The translations under genes were made by a program, and so were the position numbers. Positions 9,335 to 17,419 of a stretch of DNA of 64,000 bases are shown here, in pieces; the first letter of the stretch is position 1; each line of letters starts with the position of its first letter. Under the pieces are notes generated by a model, which ran no database searches, was not told where the DNA came from, and saw only the letters and a list, made by a program, of their open reading frames with translations. This DNA is from Maribacter ulvicola (lineage in GTDB: Bacteria > Bacteroidota > Bacteroidia > Flavobacteriales > Flavobacteriaceae): positions 62,001-126,000 of the forward strand of contig NZ_FTMA01000002.1 in the NCBI RefSeq assembly GCF_900155985.1, written 5' to 3'.

Positions 9335-9362
9335 TTGACTTTAAATCCAAATTGTATCTTAA
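9335..9362 (+). promoter_or_regulatory. Candidate zwf promoter
   Basis: In the gnd/zwf divergent spacer, TTG at 9335-9337 is followed after 17 bases by TATCTTAA (9355-9362), a partial match to the Bacteroidota -7 consensus TAnnTTTG. It sits about 60 bases before the zwf start. The match is imperfect. Confidence 0.35.
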
Positions 9363-9423
9363 TAACGCCCAATAATGGCTTACTTTTTAAGATATTTGAA
9401 CAATAAAAGAATATCATCCTAAA

Positions 9424-10956
9424 ATGAAGAAGACAGAAAATCAGATGCTCGTAATATTCGGGGCATCTGGAGATTTAACAGCAAGAAAACTTATACCAGC
9501 TATATTCAATTTATACAAGGGAAATGATTTACCAGAAAATTTTGTAGTTCTTGGAGTTAGTAGAAGTGATTTAGGCGATTTAAAGTTTAGAAGTAAGGTA
9601 GTTTTAGAAAGCCCCTATTTAGAAAAAGAGCGAAAAGAATTTGATGCCGATTATATTCAAAAATTTGCTGACAAACTGTTTTATGAAGATTTAGGCTCAG
9701 ATTATGATACCTCATATGAACGTTTAGAAAAAAGGATTTCAGACTTGGATCAGAAATATGGGACTGCAGGTAATCATATGTTTTATTTATCTACACCGCC
9801 AAGTTTATATGAGCCAATAGCAAAGAATTTATCTGATCAAGGATTAAATGATGAATCTACAGGCTGGAGAAGGATTATAGTAGAAAAACCATTTGGGTAC
9901 AGTTTAGAATCTGCCAAGGAATTAAATAACGGTTTACATACTTATTTTAAAGAAGGTCAGATATTTAGAATAGATCATTATTTAGGAAAAGAGACAGTTC
10001 AAAACTTATTGGTAACACGTTTTGCCAATAGTATTTTTGAACCACTTTGGAATAGGAATTACATTCACCATGTAGAAATTACCAATGCAGAAAGTGTAGG
10101 TGTAGAAAAAAGAGGAGGCTATTACGACAAATCAGGAGCATTGAGAGATATGTTTCAAAGTCACTTATTGCAGATAGTTGCTTTAATAGTAATGGAGCCA
10201 CCTTTGAGTGCCGATGCGGAAGAAATTCGTAATGAGAAGCTTAAAGCTTTAAAGTCTCTTAAGGTCATGAATGATGAGAAGACGCTTTATGAGAATACTA
10301 TTAGAGCGCAATATGTATCTTCTAAAATTGACGGTCAAGAAGTTCAGGGATACCGTGAAGAAGAAGGGGTAGATAAAAACTCAACAACAGAAACTTTTGC
10401 TGCTGTTAAGTTCTTTGTAGATAACTGGCGTTGGGCAGATGTACCTTTTTACGTGAGAACAGCGAAAAGAATGCCAACCAAAGTAACTGAGGTAGTTATT
10501 CATTTTAAAACGCCTCACCATCAAATTTTCAAAGAATCTGGCATTAGCAATAAGGATAACAAATTGATAATTCGTATACAGCCAGATGAGGGTATATTAT
10601 TGAAATTTGGAGTAAAAGTTCCGGGGCAGGGGTTTGAGGTAGAACGTGCAAATATGGATTTCTACTATTCTAGCTTAACAGAGACACATGTAATGGAAGC
10701 TTATGAGCGTTTATTGTTGGATGCCATGCAAGGTGATGCAACTTTATATGCAAGAGCAGATGAAGTGGAGGCTGCTTGGGCATTTGTGGATCCTATTTTA
10801 AATTATTGGGAAAATGGAGAAGAAGTGAAAATGTACGGCTATGCAGCGGGCGTTTGGGGACCTGAGAATGCTAATGAGCTTTTTGAAGGAGAAGGAGAAT
10901 GGAGAAATCCTAGTGAGAATTTAGCAGATGAATCCGGTTACTGTGTAATTTGCTAG
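9424..10956 (+). CDS. zwf: Glucose-6-phosphate 1-dehydrogenase
   Basis: Oxidises glucose 6-phosphate to 6-phosphogluconolactone with NADP+, the entry step of the oxidative pentose phosphate pathway. The 510-residue protein is family-sized. Seen motifs are the nucleotide-binding GASGDLTARKL (13-23), the EKPFGYS segment and the active-site RIDHYLGKE near residue 181. The gene is followed after 28 bp by pgl on the same strand, so the two form an operon divergent from gnd. The ATG at 9424 lies at the expected N-terminus. Confidence 0.97.
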   Translation: MKKTENQMLVIFGASGDLTARKLIPAIFNLYKGNDLPENFVVLGVSRSDLGDLKFRSKVVLESPYLEKERKEFDADYIQKFADKLFYEDLGSDYDTSYERLEKRISDLDQKYGTAGNHMFYLSTPPSLYEPIAKNLSDQGLNDESTGWRRIIVEKPFGYSLESAKELNNGLHTYFKEGQIFRIDHYLGKETVQNLLVTRFANSIFEPLWNRNYIHHVEITNAESVGVEKRGGYYDKSGALRDMFQSHLLQIVALIVMEPPLSADAEEIRNEKLKALKSLKVMNDEKTLYENTIRAQYVSSKIDGQEVQGYREEEGVDKNSTTETFAAVKFFVDNWRWADVPFYVRTAKRMPTKVTEVVIHFKTPHHQIFKESGISNKDNKLIIRIQPDEGILLKFGVKVPGQGFEVERANMDFYYSSLTETHVMEAYERLLLDAMQGDATLYARADEVEAAWAFVDPILNYWENGEEVKMYGYAAGVWGPENANELFEGEGEWRNPSENLADESGYCVIC

Positions 10957-10984
10957 TTAAGTAGAAGGTTAATAAAAGTGTGAA

Positions 10985-11716
10985 ATGAAAATGGAATTAA
11001 AAGTTTATCAAAATAAAAAAAAGGTAGCGGAAGAATTTTCAAAATATTTAATTGAAAAATCAAATACGCAAAAAGAGTTTCATATTGCCTTATCTGGTGG
11101 TAGTACACCTAAAATTGTATTTGATGTTTTGGCAGAAGAGTTTACCAATGATGTAGACTGGAAGAATATTCATTTATATTGGGGAGATGAAAGATGTGTG
11201 GATCCCACAGATGCAGAGAGTAATTATAAAATGACGGTAGAACACCTCATTTCTAAAGTAGATATACCAGAGGGGAATATTCATAGAATAAAAGGAGAGC
11301 ATGATCCTAAGGAAGAAGCGGAACGTTATGGCGAGTTGTTAGATAAGGAACTACCAAAGGAATTGGGTTTGCCTCAGTTCGATTTAGTGATTCTTGGCAT
11401 GGGAGATGATGGCCATACCGCATCTATTTTTCCGCATGAAATCAACTTATGGGTTTCTCCGGATAATTGCGAGGTAGCCATACATCCAGAATCTGGTCAA
11501 CGCCGAGTTTCTCTTACAGGAAGAATAATAAATAATGCCAAAACCGTTGCTTTCTTGGTAACTGGAGAAAGTAAGGCGGAAAAAGTGAAGATAATTGTAG
11601 ATAGGGAAGAAGGATATTTAGAATTTCCTGCAAGTCACGTAGCACCTAAAACAAAAGACTTGGTCTGGTTTTTAGATGCTGCCGCGGCAAAACTTCTTAC
11701 TTCATATCAATCTTAA
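10985..11716 (+). CDS. pgl: 6-phosphogluconolactonase
   Basis: Hydrolyses 6-phosphogluconolactone and so links Zwf to Gnd. The 243-residue product is a DevB/SOL-type lactonase. It shows ALSGGSTPK near residue 35, the YWGDERCV motif near 73 and LGMGDDGHTASIFP near 137, the usual phosphosugar-binding and catalytic segments. It is the second gene of the zwf-pgl operon. Its last 20 bp overlap the 3' end of the convergent thioesterase gene. A second in-frame ATG at 10991 is equally possible as start. Confidence 0.95.
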   Translation: MKMELKVYQNKKKVAEEFSKYLIEKSNTQKEFHIALSGGSTPKIVFDVLAEEFTNDVDWKNIHLYWGDERCVDPTDAESNYKMTVEHLISKVDIPEGNIHRIKGEHDPKEEAERYGELLDKELPKELGLPQFDLVILGMGDDGHTASIFPHEINLWVSPDNCEVAIHPESGQRRVSLTGRIINNAKTVAFLVTGESKAEKVKIIVDREEGYLEFPASHVAPKTKDLVWFLDAAAAKLLTSYQS

Positions 11717-12242
11717 TATTTTCAGATTGTAATTCCTTAATATATTCTTCTGAATTAAAAGATTTAGATTCAAATTTAGTATCTCTTTCTTGAGCCTCTA
11801 ATTTGCGGTATTTGCTACGGGCAAATCTTCTAATACCTTGGTCGTCAGAAATAATTAAACCTGGTACGGGAACATTTTTACCATCTGTTCCCTTAGCTAC
11901 CATGGTAAAATAGGATGAGTTACAGTGCTTTTTTGTGCCTGAAGTAATATTCTCAGACTCTACACGTACACCAACTACCATAGATGTTCTACCTGTATAG
12001 TTAATACTTGCTTTCAAGGTCAATAATTCACCTACTTCAATGGGGTTCAAGAAGTTTACACGGTTTACAGATGCAGTTACACAATACTGTTGAGAATGTT
12101 TAGAGGCACATGCGAAGGCAATTTGATCCATTAAGTTCAGTATATGGCCGCCATGTACTTTGCCCCCAAAATTAGAATGGGACGGAAGCATTAATTCTGT
12201 TATAGAAACTCTAGATTCTTTTGCACTTTTATACTTTTCCAT
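11697..12242 (-). CDS. Acyl-CoA thioesterase, hot-dog fold (YciA/BACH-like)
   Basis: Hydrolyses acyl-CoA to free acid and CoA in the cytosol. The 181-residue protein shows the hot-dog active-site segment GGKVHGGHILNLMDQIAF (about 28-45), with the helix-capping Asp in MDQIAF, and the later MVVGVRVESEN strand. Similarity to YciA and cytosolic acyl-CoA hydrolases is clear, but chain-length preference cannot be read. It follows the 121-residue membrane protein gene in operon-like order on the minus strand (30-bp gap). Confidence 0.88.
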   Translation of the reverse strand: MEKYKSAKESRVSITELMLPSHSNFGGKVHGGHILNLMDQIAFACASKHSQQYCVTASVNRVNFLNPIEVGELLTLKASINYTGRTSMVVGVRVESENITSGTKKHCNSSYFTMVAKGTDGKNVPVPGLIISDDQGIRRFARSKYRKLEAQERDTKFESKSFNSEEYIKELQSENIKIDMK

Positions 12243-12272
12243 AATCTTGTTCTTATATAATTTGGCGGATTT

Positions 12273-12638
12273 CTAATTTCTAAAATGAGGTGATTTTTCT
12301 GCGTGTACCTCGGTTATGAAGTATTTAGTGTCACCTAACCAAAAGAAGGTGGTGTAACGTTCTACGTAACTCACTTTTACGTATTGACCTTGATACTCTT
12401 TTAGTTTTTCAATTACCTCTTTATCCTTGTCCAATACAGAAAAAGAGAAAATTTGAGCACCTGAAATTCCCTGACTAATTTCTCCTTCCCAAGTTTTCAC
12501 TAATACACCTTTATGGCTAATTTTTATAAGCTCTCCGGATCTAACTCCTTCACTAAAAGTAACAAAATATATAAAAGCATAATATAGTGCGCAAATGACA
12601 ACAATGCTTAATAAAAATACCGATACTATCTTTTTCAT
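12273..12638 (-). CDS. Conserved membrane-anchored protein of unknown function
   Basis: A 121-residue protein with one N-terminal membrane helix (about 5-28) and a small soluble domain rich in beta strands: LIKISHKGVLVKTWEGE, then a GQYVKVSYVERY strand. I recall flavobacterial homologues labelled 6-phosphogluconate dehydrogenase. Nothing in the sequence supports that label: there is no Rossmann motif and the protein is far too short. The name probably spread from its position near gnd. It lies between rmuC and the thioesterase on the same strand. Confidence 0.7.
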   Translation of the reverse strand: MKKIVSVFLLSIVVICALYYAFIYFVTFSEGVRSGELIKISHKGVLVKTWEGEISQGISGAQIFSFSVLDKDKEVIEKLKEYQGQYVKVSYVERYTTFFWLGDTKYFITEVHAEKSPHFRN

Positions 12639-12676
12639 AGATTTGTTTTTAATATACTTAATAGTTGGGTTTTTAA

Positions 12677-14020
12677 TTAAAATTTAGGTGCTTCATCAAA
12701 GTCGTCATCTTCAATCGCCCGATTGATTAGCGATTCCGGAATTGATTTTTTTGCTTTCGCACCCATCTTTTTTAGTTTTTCAATTGATGTGATAATATTG
12801 CCACGGCCATCAACTAATTTATTCATAGCGCCGCGGTATTCATCTTTAGCATCGTCCATTTTTTTGCCTACTTTCATTAGGTCACCAACAAAGCCTTCAA
12901 ATTTATCATAAAGTGCACCAGCTTGCCGTGCAATTTCAATAGCATTTCGTTGTTGCTTCTCATTATTCCACATACTATCTATGGTGCGTAAGGTAGCAAG
13001 AAGTGTTGAAGGTGTAACAATAATAATATTTTGCTCAAAAGCTTTATTGTATAAAGAGCTATCTTGATTTATAGCCAAAGCGAATGCAGGTTCAATAGGG
13101 ACAAACATTAAAACAAAATCTGGACTCTCCATTTCATACAAGTCTTCGTATTTCTTAGCGGACAATTGGTCTACATGCCTTCTTAATGAATTGATATGGT
13201 CTTTTAAAAACTTCTCTTTAAAATCATCTTCGGCATTGACATAGCGCTCGTAATCGGTTAAGGATACTTTAGAATCTACCACCATTTTCTTACCATCTGG
13301 TAGATTGATGATAACATCTGGTAGAACCCGACTACCATTTTCACGAGTAAAGCTCTGTTGCACAAGATATTCGCGATCCTTCTCTAATCCTGATTTTTCT
13401 AGAACGCGCTCCAAAACCAGCTCGCCCCAATTTCCTTGCATTTTACTGTCACCTTTTAAGGCTTTGGTCAAGTTCTCTGCTTCTTGGGTAATTTTTATGT
13501 TTTGGGTTTGTAGATTTAGTAACTGTTCTTTTAAAGCAGAATGTATACTAATGTTTTCTTTCTGGCTTTCTTCAACCTTTTTTTCAAAAAGAAGAATTTT
13601 TTCATTTAACGGCGTAAGAATATTTTTAATGTTCTTCTCATTGCGCTCGGTGAATTTTAAACTTTTTTCTTCCAGTATTTTATTGGCAAGATTTTCGAAT
13701 TCCTTGGTGAATTTCTCTTGAAGCTTTTCAACTTCTTCTTTCTGTTCTCTATTCTTAAGTTGCAAATTTTCTACATTTGCTTGATAACGAACAATCTGAT
13801 TGCCTAATAGCTCTTTATCTGACTGTAGTTGTACTTTTTGTGTCTCACTCTCTTTTAATCTATCTTGAAAAACAGAAAGATTATTAAGCATTTGCTGCTC
13901 ACGTTCCTCTAAAGTGCTTTGCCGAGATTTTGTTTTTAAGAGTTGAATATAATTACCCAAAAAATATCCTATGGCAAGACAAAGGATTCCGATGATGAAG
14001 TACATATAAATTTCGTTCAT
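12677..14020 (-). CDS. rmuC: DNA recombination protein RmuC
   Basis: RmuC limits inversions and rearrangements at short inverted repeats and is predicted to have a nuclease-like core. The 447-residue protein has an N-terminal membrane helix (about 4-25), a long coiled coil (about 30-190), and the conserved core with MQGNWGELVLERVLEKSGL (about 194-212), LPDVIINLPDGKKMVVDSKVSL (about 232-253) and the LMFVPIEPAFALA segment. The last two carry the acidic and Lys residues of the restriction-endonuclease-like fold. Length and order match the family. Confidence 0.94.
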   Translation of the reverse strand: MNEIYMYFIIGILCLAIGYFLGNYIQLLKTKSRQSTLEEREQQMLNNLSVFQDRLKESETQKVQLQSDKELLGNQIVRYQANVENLQLKNREQKEEVEKLQEKFTKEFENLANKILEEKSLKFTERNEKNIKNILTPLNEKILLFEKKVEESQKENISIHSALKEQLLNLQTQNIKITQEAENLTKALKGDSKMQGNWGELVLERVLEKSGLEKDREYLVQQSFTRENGSRVLPDVIINLPDGKKMVVDSKVSLTDYERYVNAEDDFKEKFLKDHINSLRRHVDQLSAKKYEDLYEMESPDFVLMFVPIEPAFALAINQDSSLYNKAFEQNIIIVTPSTLLATLRTIDSMWNNEKQQRNAIEIARQAGALYDKFEGFVGDLMKVGKKMDDAKDEYRGAMNKLVDGRGNIITSIEKLKKMGAKAKKSIPESLINRAIEDDDFDEAPKF

Positions 14021-14132
14021 TGGTGTTTAAAAGTAATCTGGTAAAGATACTTGATTGGGTATTAAAGTTTAAATGAGCCGGTCTGTTTTTAATTATAATT
14101 ACAGATGGCGTCTCGTATAATTATCAGAATCT

Positions 14133-14930
14133 CTACTTTTTTATTCTAAAAGAGCCGGTATTTGCATCAAAAGAAATAGTATCGGCAGGGAAGAGGGAAT
14201 CAAAATTTTTGTTTTTTATTAATTTGCATGGCTCATTGAATGCATTCTCACTTCCATCTAAAATCAGCATTTTATCACATAATTGGATAGCAAGTTCAAT
14301 TTCATGGCTTGTAAACAAAATTACTTTGTTCGTCTCGTGTGCAATAGATTGCAACAGTTTTAAAATTTGAACCTTGTGGTACAGATCTAAATGGGTAGTA
14401 GGCTCATCAAGCAAAATAACATCTGTATCTTGAATTAGGGCACGTGCAATGAGTACACGTTGTAATTGACCATCGCTAAGCTGAAAACACTTTTTATCTA
14501 AAAATGGTGCTAATTCTAAAAGCGTTATACTATTGTTGATAATGGAAATATCTTTATTTGCCAATGTACCTATCCAATTGGTATAGGGTTGTCTGCCCAA
14601 AGCCAACAACTCAAACACCGATAGATTTTTAGAAGCAATAGGTTCCGTAAGAACTACGCTTATTTTAGAAGCTATTTGTAATTCATCATAAGAAGATAAT
14701 TCTTTTCCATCAATTTCTATAGAACCGGAAATCTTTGGTTGAAAGTTACCTAAGGTCCGTAATAAGGTAGATTTTCCTATTCCGTTGATACCAACAATAG
14801 CACCAAGTTCTCCTTTCCGTAATTCAAATGAAATATTAGGTACAACAAGGTTATCATCATACCCAACGGATAAGTTGTTGATGAAAAGGGTACTATGTGA
14901 TGTGCTTTTAGCGATGATGTCAGTTTTAAA
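14133..14930 (-). CDS. ABC transporter ATPase, BtuD/FecE type, start codon unclear
   Basis: ATPase of the B12-type importer encoded upstream. The open frame runs without a stop from right after the permease stop codon (14931) to 14133, 265 codons. It contains all ATPase motifs: Walker A GINGIGKST, signature LSDGQLQR, Walker B VILLDEPT and the H-loop TSHE. No ATG, GTG, TTG or CTG occurs in frame before Walker A. The first usual start is a GTG at 14618, which would delete Walker A. Likely explanations are an AUC start (14918 or 14915), translation coupled to the permease, or a lost start codon. Homology clearly begins upstream of 14618 (INNLSVGYDD). The function call is strong; the start is unresolved. 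Confidence 0.85.
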   Translation of the reverse strand, partial: FKTDIIAKSTSHSTLFINNLSVGYDDNLVVPNISFELRKGELGAIVGINGIGKSTLLRTLGNFQPKISGSIEIDGKELSSYDELQIASKISVVLTEPIASKNLSVFELLALGRQPYTNWIGTLANKDISIINNSITLLELAPFLDKKCFQLSDGQLQRVLIARALIQDTDVILLDEPTTHLDLYHKVQILKLLQSIAHETNKVILFTSHEIELAIQLCDKMLILDGSENAFNEPCKLIKNKNFDSLFPADTISFDANTGSFRIKK

Positions 14931-15959
14931 TTAAAATATCATTTTTCTTTTACGAATCAACAGCCAAATTACCACCGGTGCACCAAAAATACTAGTAATT
15001 GCGTTAATTGGTAAAACACTTACCGAGCCAGGTAACTGCGCAATAGTATCACACAGTAACATTAAAATGGCGCCACAACAAAGTACAGCAGGTATTTGAA
15101 TTTTATGATCTGTGGTATGAAATAGTTGTTTGGTAATGTGTGGCACGGCTAAACCTACAAAAGCAATAGGACCGGCAAAGGCGGTTATAGATCCAGCAAG
15201 TAAGCCTGTGGCTACTATGATTATGTACCGTGATTTTTGTAAACCTACGCCTAAGCTCTTAGCGTAATTTTCACCTAGTAAAAAAGCATTCAAGGGTTTT
15301 ATGGATATAATGCTGAGAAAAATTCCTATTAGCGTGCATAAAACTACTATGAGTAATTGCGTCCAAGATAAATTACCCAAGCTCCCAAAAGACCAAAAAA
15401 TGTATTGCTGCAGTTTTTCAGCTTTGGAGAAATAAGAAAGTACGCTAACAATAGCAGCGGTAATACTCCCAAACATAAGCCCTATAATCAATAATGCCAT
15501 GGTATCTTTAACTTTAGCGGCAACTACCAGAACTAGTGATAAAACCAAGAATGAACCAAGACTAGATGCTATGGCCAGTGTAATGTCATTGAAGGTTGAA
15601 AAAGCAAACGCTCCAGAAAATAGCGAAGTCCCCATAATTAAGAGCGCTGCGCCTAAACTTGCACCAGAACTAATACCAAGTACATAGGGCCCGGCTAATG
15701 GATTTCTGAATAGGGTCTGCATAAGCAGTCCACTCAGAGATAACCCGCCACCAACCAATATGGCAGTTATTGCTTTTGGTAGTCTATATTCCCAAATAAT
15801 ATAATAAGAAGCATCTTCAGTAACCGTTCCAAATAATGCTTTTAAGGTTTCAAGAAACGAAATGCTAACAGAGCCTAGACAAATATTTAAAATAAAGCAA
15901 AGAAGCAATACTGCCAGCAAGGTTATAAAATGAAAGCTATATGTAGATTGTTTTGACAA
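14931..15959 (-). CDS. btuC: ABC transporter permease, FecCD/BtuC family
   Basis: Inner-membrane channel of an importer for vitamin B12 or a siderophore. The 342-residue protein has about ten hydrophobic helices and the family segments VGGGLSLSGLLMQTLFRNPLAGPYVLG and GPIAFVGLAVPHI. The start is TTG, directly after the TAA of the substrate-binding protein gene (TAATTG), which points to translational coupling. The B12 assignment comes from the neighbouring cobalamin riboswitch and BtuB-like receptor rather than from the permease itself. Confidence 0.88.
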   Translation of the reverse strand: MSKQSTYSFHFITLLAVLLLCFILNICLGSVSISFLETLKALFGTVTEDASYYIIWEYRLPKAITAILVGGGLSLSGLLMQTLFRNPLAGPYVLGISSGASLGAALLIMGTSLFSGAFAFSTFNDITLAIASSLGSFLVLSLVLVVAAKVKDTMALLIIGLMFGSITAAIVSVLSYFSKAEKLQQYIFWSFGSLGNLSWTQLLIVVLCTLIGIFLSIISIKPLNAFLLGENYAKSLGVGLQKSRYIIIVATGLLAGSITAFAGPIAFVGLAVPHITKQLFHTTDHKIQIPAVLCCGAILMLLCDTIAQLPGSVSVLPINAITSIFGAPVVIWLLIRKRKMIF

Positions 15960-17108
15960 TTAAAGCAGTGGTTTAAAAAAATAAGGTTCATAATTGGGTA
16001 ATAATCCAGGGTGTAAAATATGGATTAAATCTTTTAGAACAAGATCTGGTCTTTGAGGTCCTAGCTCATAGTATAAAGTTCCTCCAGTTTCTCCTTTTGT
16101 ATTTGCGGTGGTAAATATGGTTCTGTTTTTAAAGGCATCGAACTGTATATAATGAAGACTTGATGCTTCCATTTCTTGGTAAGTGGCGAATTGTGCAGGT
16201 CCGATCCAAAACTCTGCATTTTGCCCAACATCAAGGACACTCTCCCAGCTTAAAGAAAGACTTCCGTTTTCATCCGTAGAGCTCCATAGGTAATTTGCAT
16301 TGGCATCTTTTAGAAAATTTGCAGCCCAACTTTTTCCACCGGGTAAATACCAAACATCATTGTACATGGCTCCACTTAATACAGTGGGTTTGTTTTCAAC
16401 TTCAGCAGCTAGTTTTTTGGCTTCTAGGTAAGCTGTTTCAATTTTATTAAAAATAGCGTCGGCTTCTTTGGTTTTGTTAAAAAAAGGAGCAAAGAATTTA
16501 ATCCATTCCGCTTTTCCCAAGGGAGTTTCTTCTATCCAATCGCCATTATATATTACAGGAATATTAGCCCTTTGTATAGTTTCATAGGTACTATTGCCAT
16601 CATTAATGGCGAAGCCGAAGATGAGGTCTGGTTGCAATTCCAAAACAGCTTCTATATTTATATTTTCGTTGACGCCTAATTCCTTAATTTTTCCGTCGTC
16701 TATTAATTTTCTTGCTGCTAAAGAAGAAATGTATTTGGTATCAGGAAAGCCAATAAGCTGATGTAAAACACCCAATTCTTCTAAAGCGGGAATATGCGTA
16801 GTAGAGGTTACCACAATATTTTCAACAGGGGTGGAAATTATGGCATCATATTCATTTTTGTCTAAGGTAACACTTGCTAGAATTTCTTTAGGAACCAAAG
16901 CATATGTATGGGTAGTTTCTGCATTTGCCCATGGTTTTAAGATGTTGATGATGGTAATGCCGTTACTTTGGGTTTCTATGGTAAAACCATTGGCATATTG
17001 TATTGCAGTAGTGCTAACATTGGCATCAATGAATGTGGTTTCCTTTTTCTCTTGCTTGCATCCGCATAACAAAACAAGGTAACTAATAAGTAGTAGGCGT
17101 TTAAACAT
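15960..17108 (-). CDS. btuF: Periplasmic substrate-binding lipoprotein, BtuF-like
   Basis: Captures the ligand, probably cobalamin, and delivers it to the BtuC/BtuD-like transporter. From the ATG at 17108 the protein is 382 residues and starts with a lipoprotein signal ending in LLCGC. An upstream in-frame TTG (17132) would spoil this signal. The two-lobed class III binding protein is recognisable from NIVVTSTTHIPALEELGVLHQLIGFP and the later LQPDLIFGF segment. It is the first gene of the leftward operon. A good -7 box (TACTTTTG) lies 22 bases upstream. Confidence 0.88.
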   Translation of the reverse strand: MFKRLLLISYLVLLCGCKQEKKETTFIDANVSTTAIQYANGFTIETQSNGITIINILKPWANAETTHTYALVPKEILASVTLDKNEYDAIISTPVENIVVTSTTHIPALEELGVLHQLIGFPDTKYISSLAARKLIDDGKIKELGVNENINIEAVLELQPDLIFGFAINDGNSTYETIQRANIPVIYNGDWIEETPLGKAEWIKFFAPFFNKTKEADAIFNKIETAYLEAKKLAAEVENKPTVLSGAMYNDVWYLPGGKSWAANFLKDANANYLWSSTDENGSLSLSWESVLDVGQNAEFWIGPAQFATYQEMEASSLHYIQFDAFKNRTIFTTANTKGETGGTLYYELGPQRPDLVLKDLIHILHPGLLPNYEPYFFKPLL

Positions 17109-17129
17109 GGTGGTATTTCGTCTATTTTT

Positions 17130-17137
17130 CAAAAGTA
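17130..17137 (-). promoter_or_regulatory. Candidate -7 promoter box for btuF
   Basis: On the minus strand TACTTTTG is a perfect match to TAnnTTTG. Transcription would start about 16 bases before the btuF ATG. That leaves no room for a riboswitch in this leader. No clear -33 element was seen. Confidence 0.5.
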
Positions 17138-17177
17138 GTATTATAAAAGTTTACTTAGAAAGATTAAACTAAATGTT

Positions 17178-17185
17178 TACTTTCG
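17178..17185 (+). promoter_or_regulatory. Candidate -7 promoter box for the riboswitch-btuB transcript
   Basis: TACTTTCG is one base from the TAnnTTTG consensus and lies just before the start of the conserved cobalamin riboswitch, where a start site is expected. Confidence 0.45.
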
Positions 17186-17192
17186 TCGTGAA

Positions 17193-17380
17193 TTTTGGTT
17201 TTCATTGCTTTTGCTGATGAGATTAAAAGGGAATCTAGTGAAAATCTAGAACTGTTCCCGCAACTGTAAGCTTAGTCTTTTTTATAAAGATGGCTCCTAT
17301 TTCTTCAATACCACTGTTATTAGTTTAATGGGAAGGTAAATAGTAGTACGTAAGTCAGGAGACCTGCCAAATTATTAATA
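17193..17380 (+). ncRNA. Cobalamin (AdoCbl) riboswitch
   Basis: The leader of the BtuB-like receptor gene carries the conserved core in order: AAAAGGGAA near 17226, GTGAAAATC near 17238, the hallmark CCCGCAACTGT near 17258, a GGGAAGG segment near 17331, and GTCAGGAGACCTGCC (B12 box) at about 17353-17367. Spacing fits the class I cobalamin riboswitch. It should shut down receptor synthesis when cobalamin is plentiful. The ends given are approximate. Confidence 0.95.
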
Positions 17381-17390
17381 TAGATTCGAT

Positions 17391-17411
17391 AGACTTTCGG
17401 GTAAAAAGTCT
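17391..17411 (+). promoter_or_regulatory. Expression-platform hairpin before btuB
   Basis: AGACTTT (17391-17397) and AAAGTCT (17405-17411) form a 7-bp stem with a 7-base loop that ends 8 bases before the ATG at 17420. No long U-run follows. Control of translation initiation by the riboswitch is therefore more likely than termination; this is inference. Confidence 0.55.
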
Positions 17412-17419
17412 TTGTTGTG

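Noticed and set aside
12273-12638. Label 6-phosphogluconate dehydrogenase for the 121-residue protein
   Set aside because: Too short, membrane-anchored and without a Rossmann motif; the true gnd is at 7838-9238.
13305-13721. 138-codon frame antisense to rmuC
   Set aside because: A Ser/Phe-rich shadow of the rmuC coiled coil, with no independent signals.
14133-14618. Short ATPase starting at the GTG at 14618
   Set aside because: It would lack Walker A, though the upstream open frame clearly encodes it.
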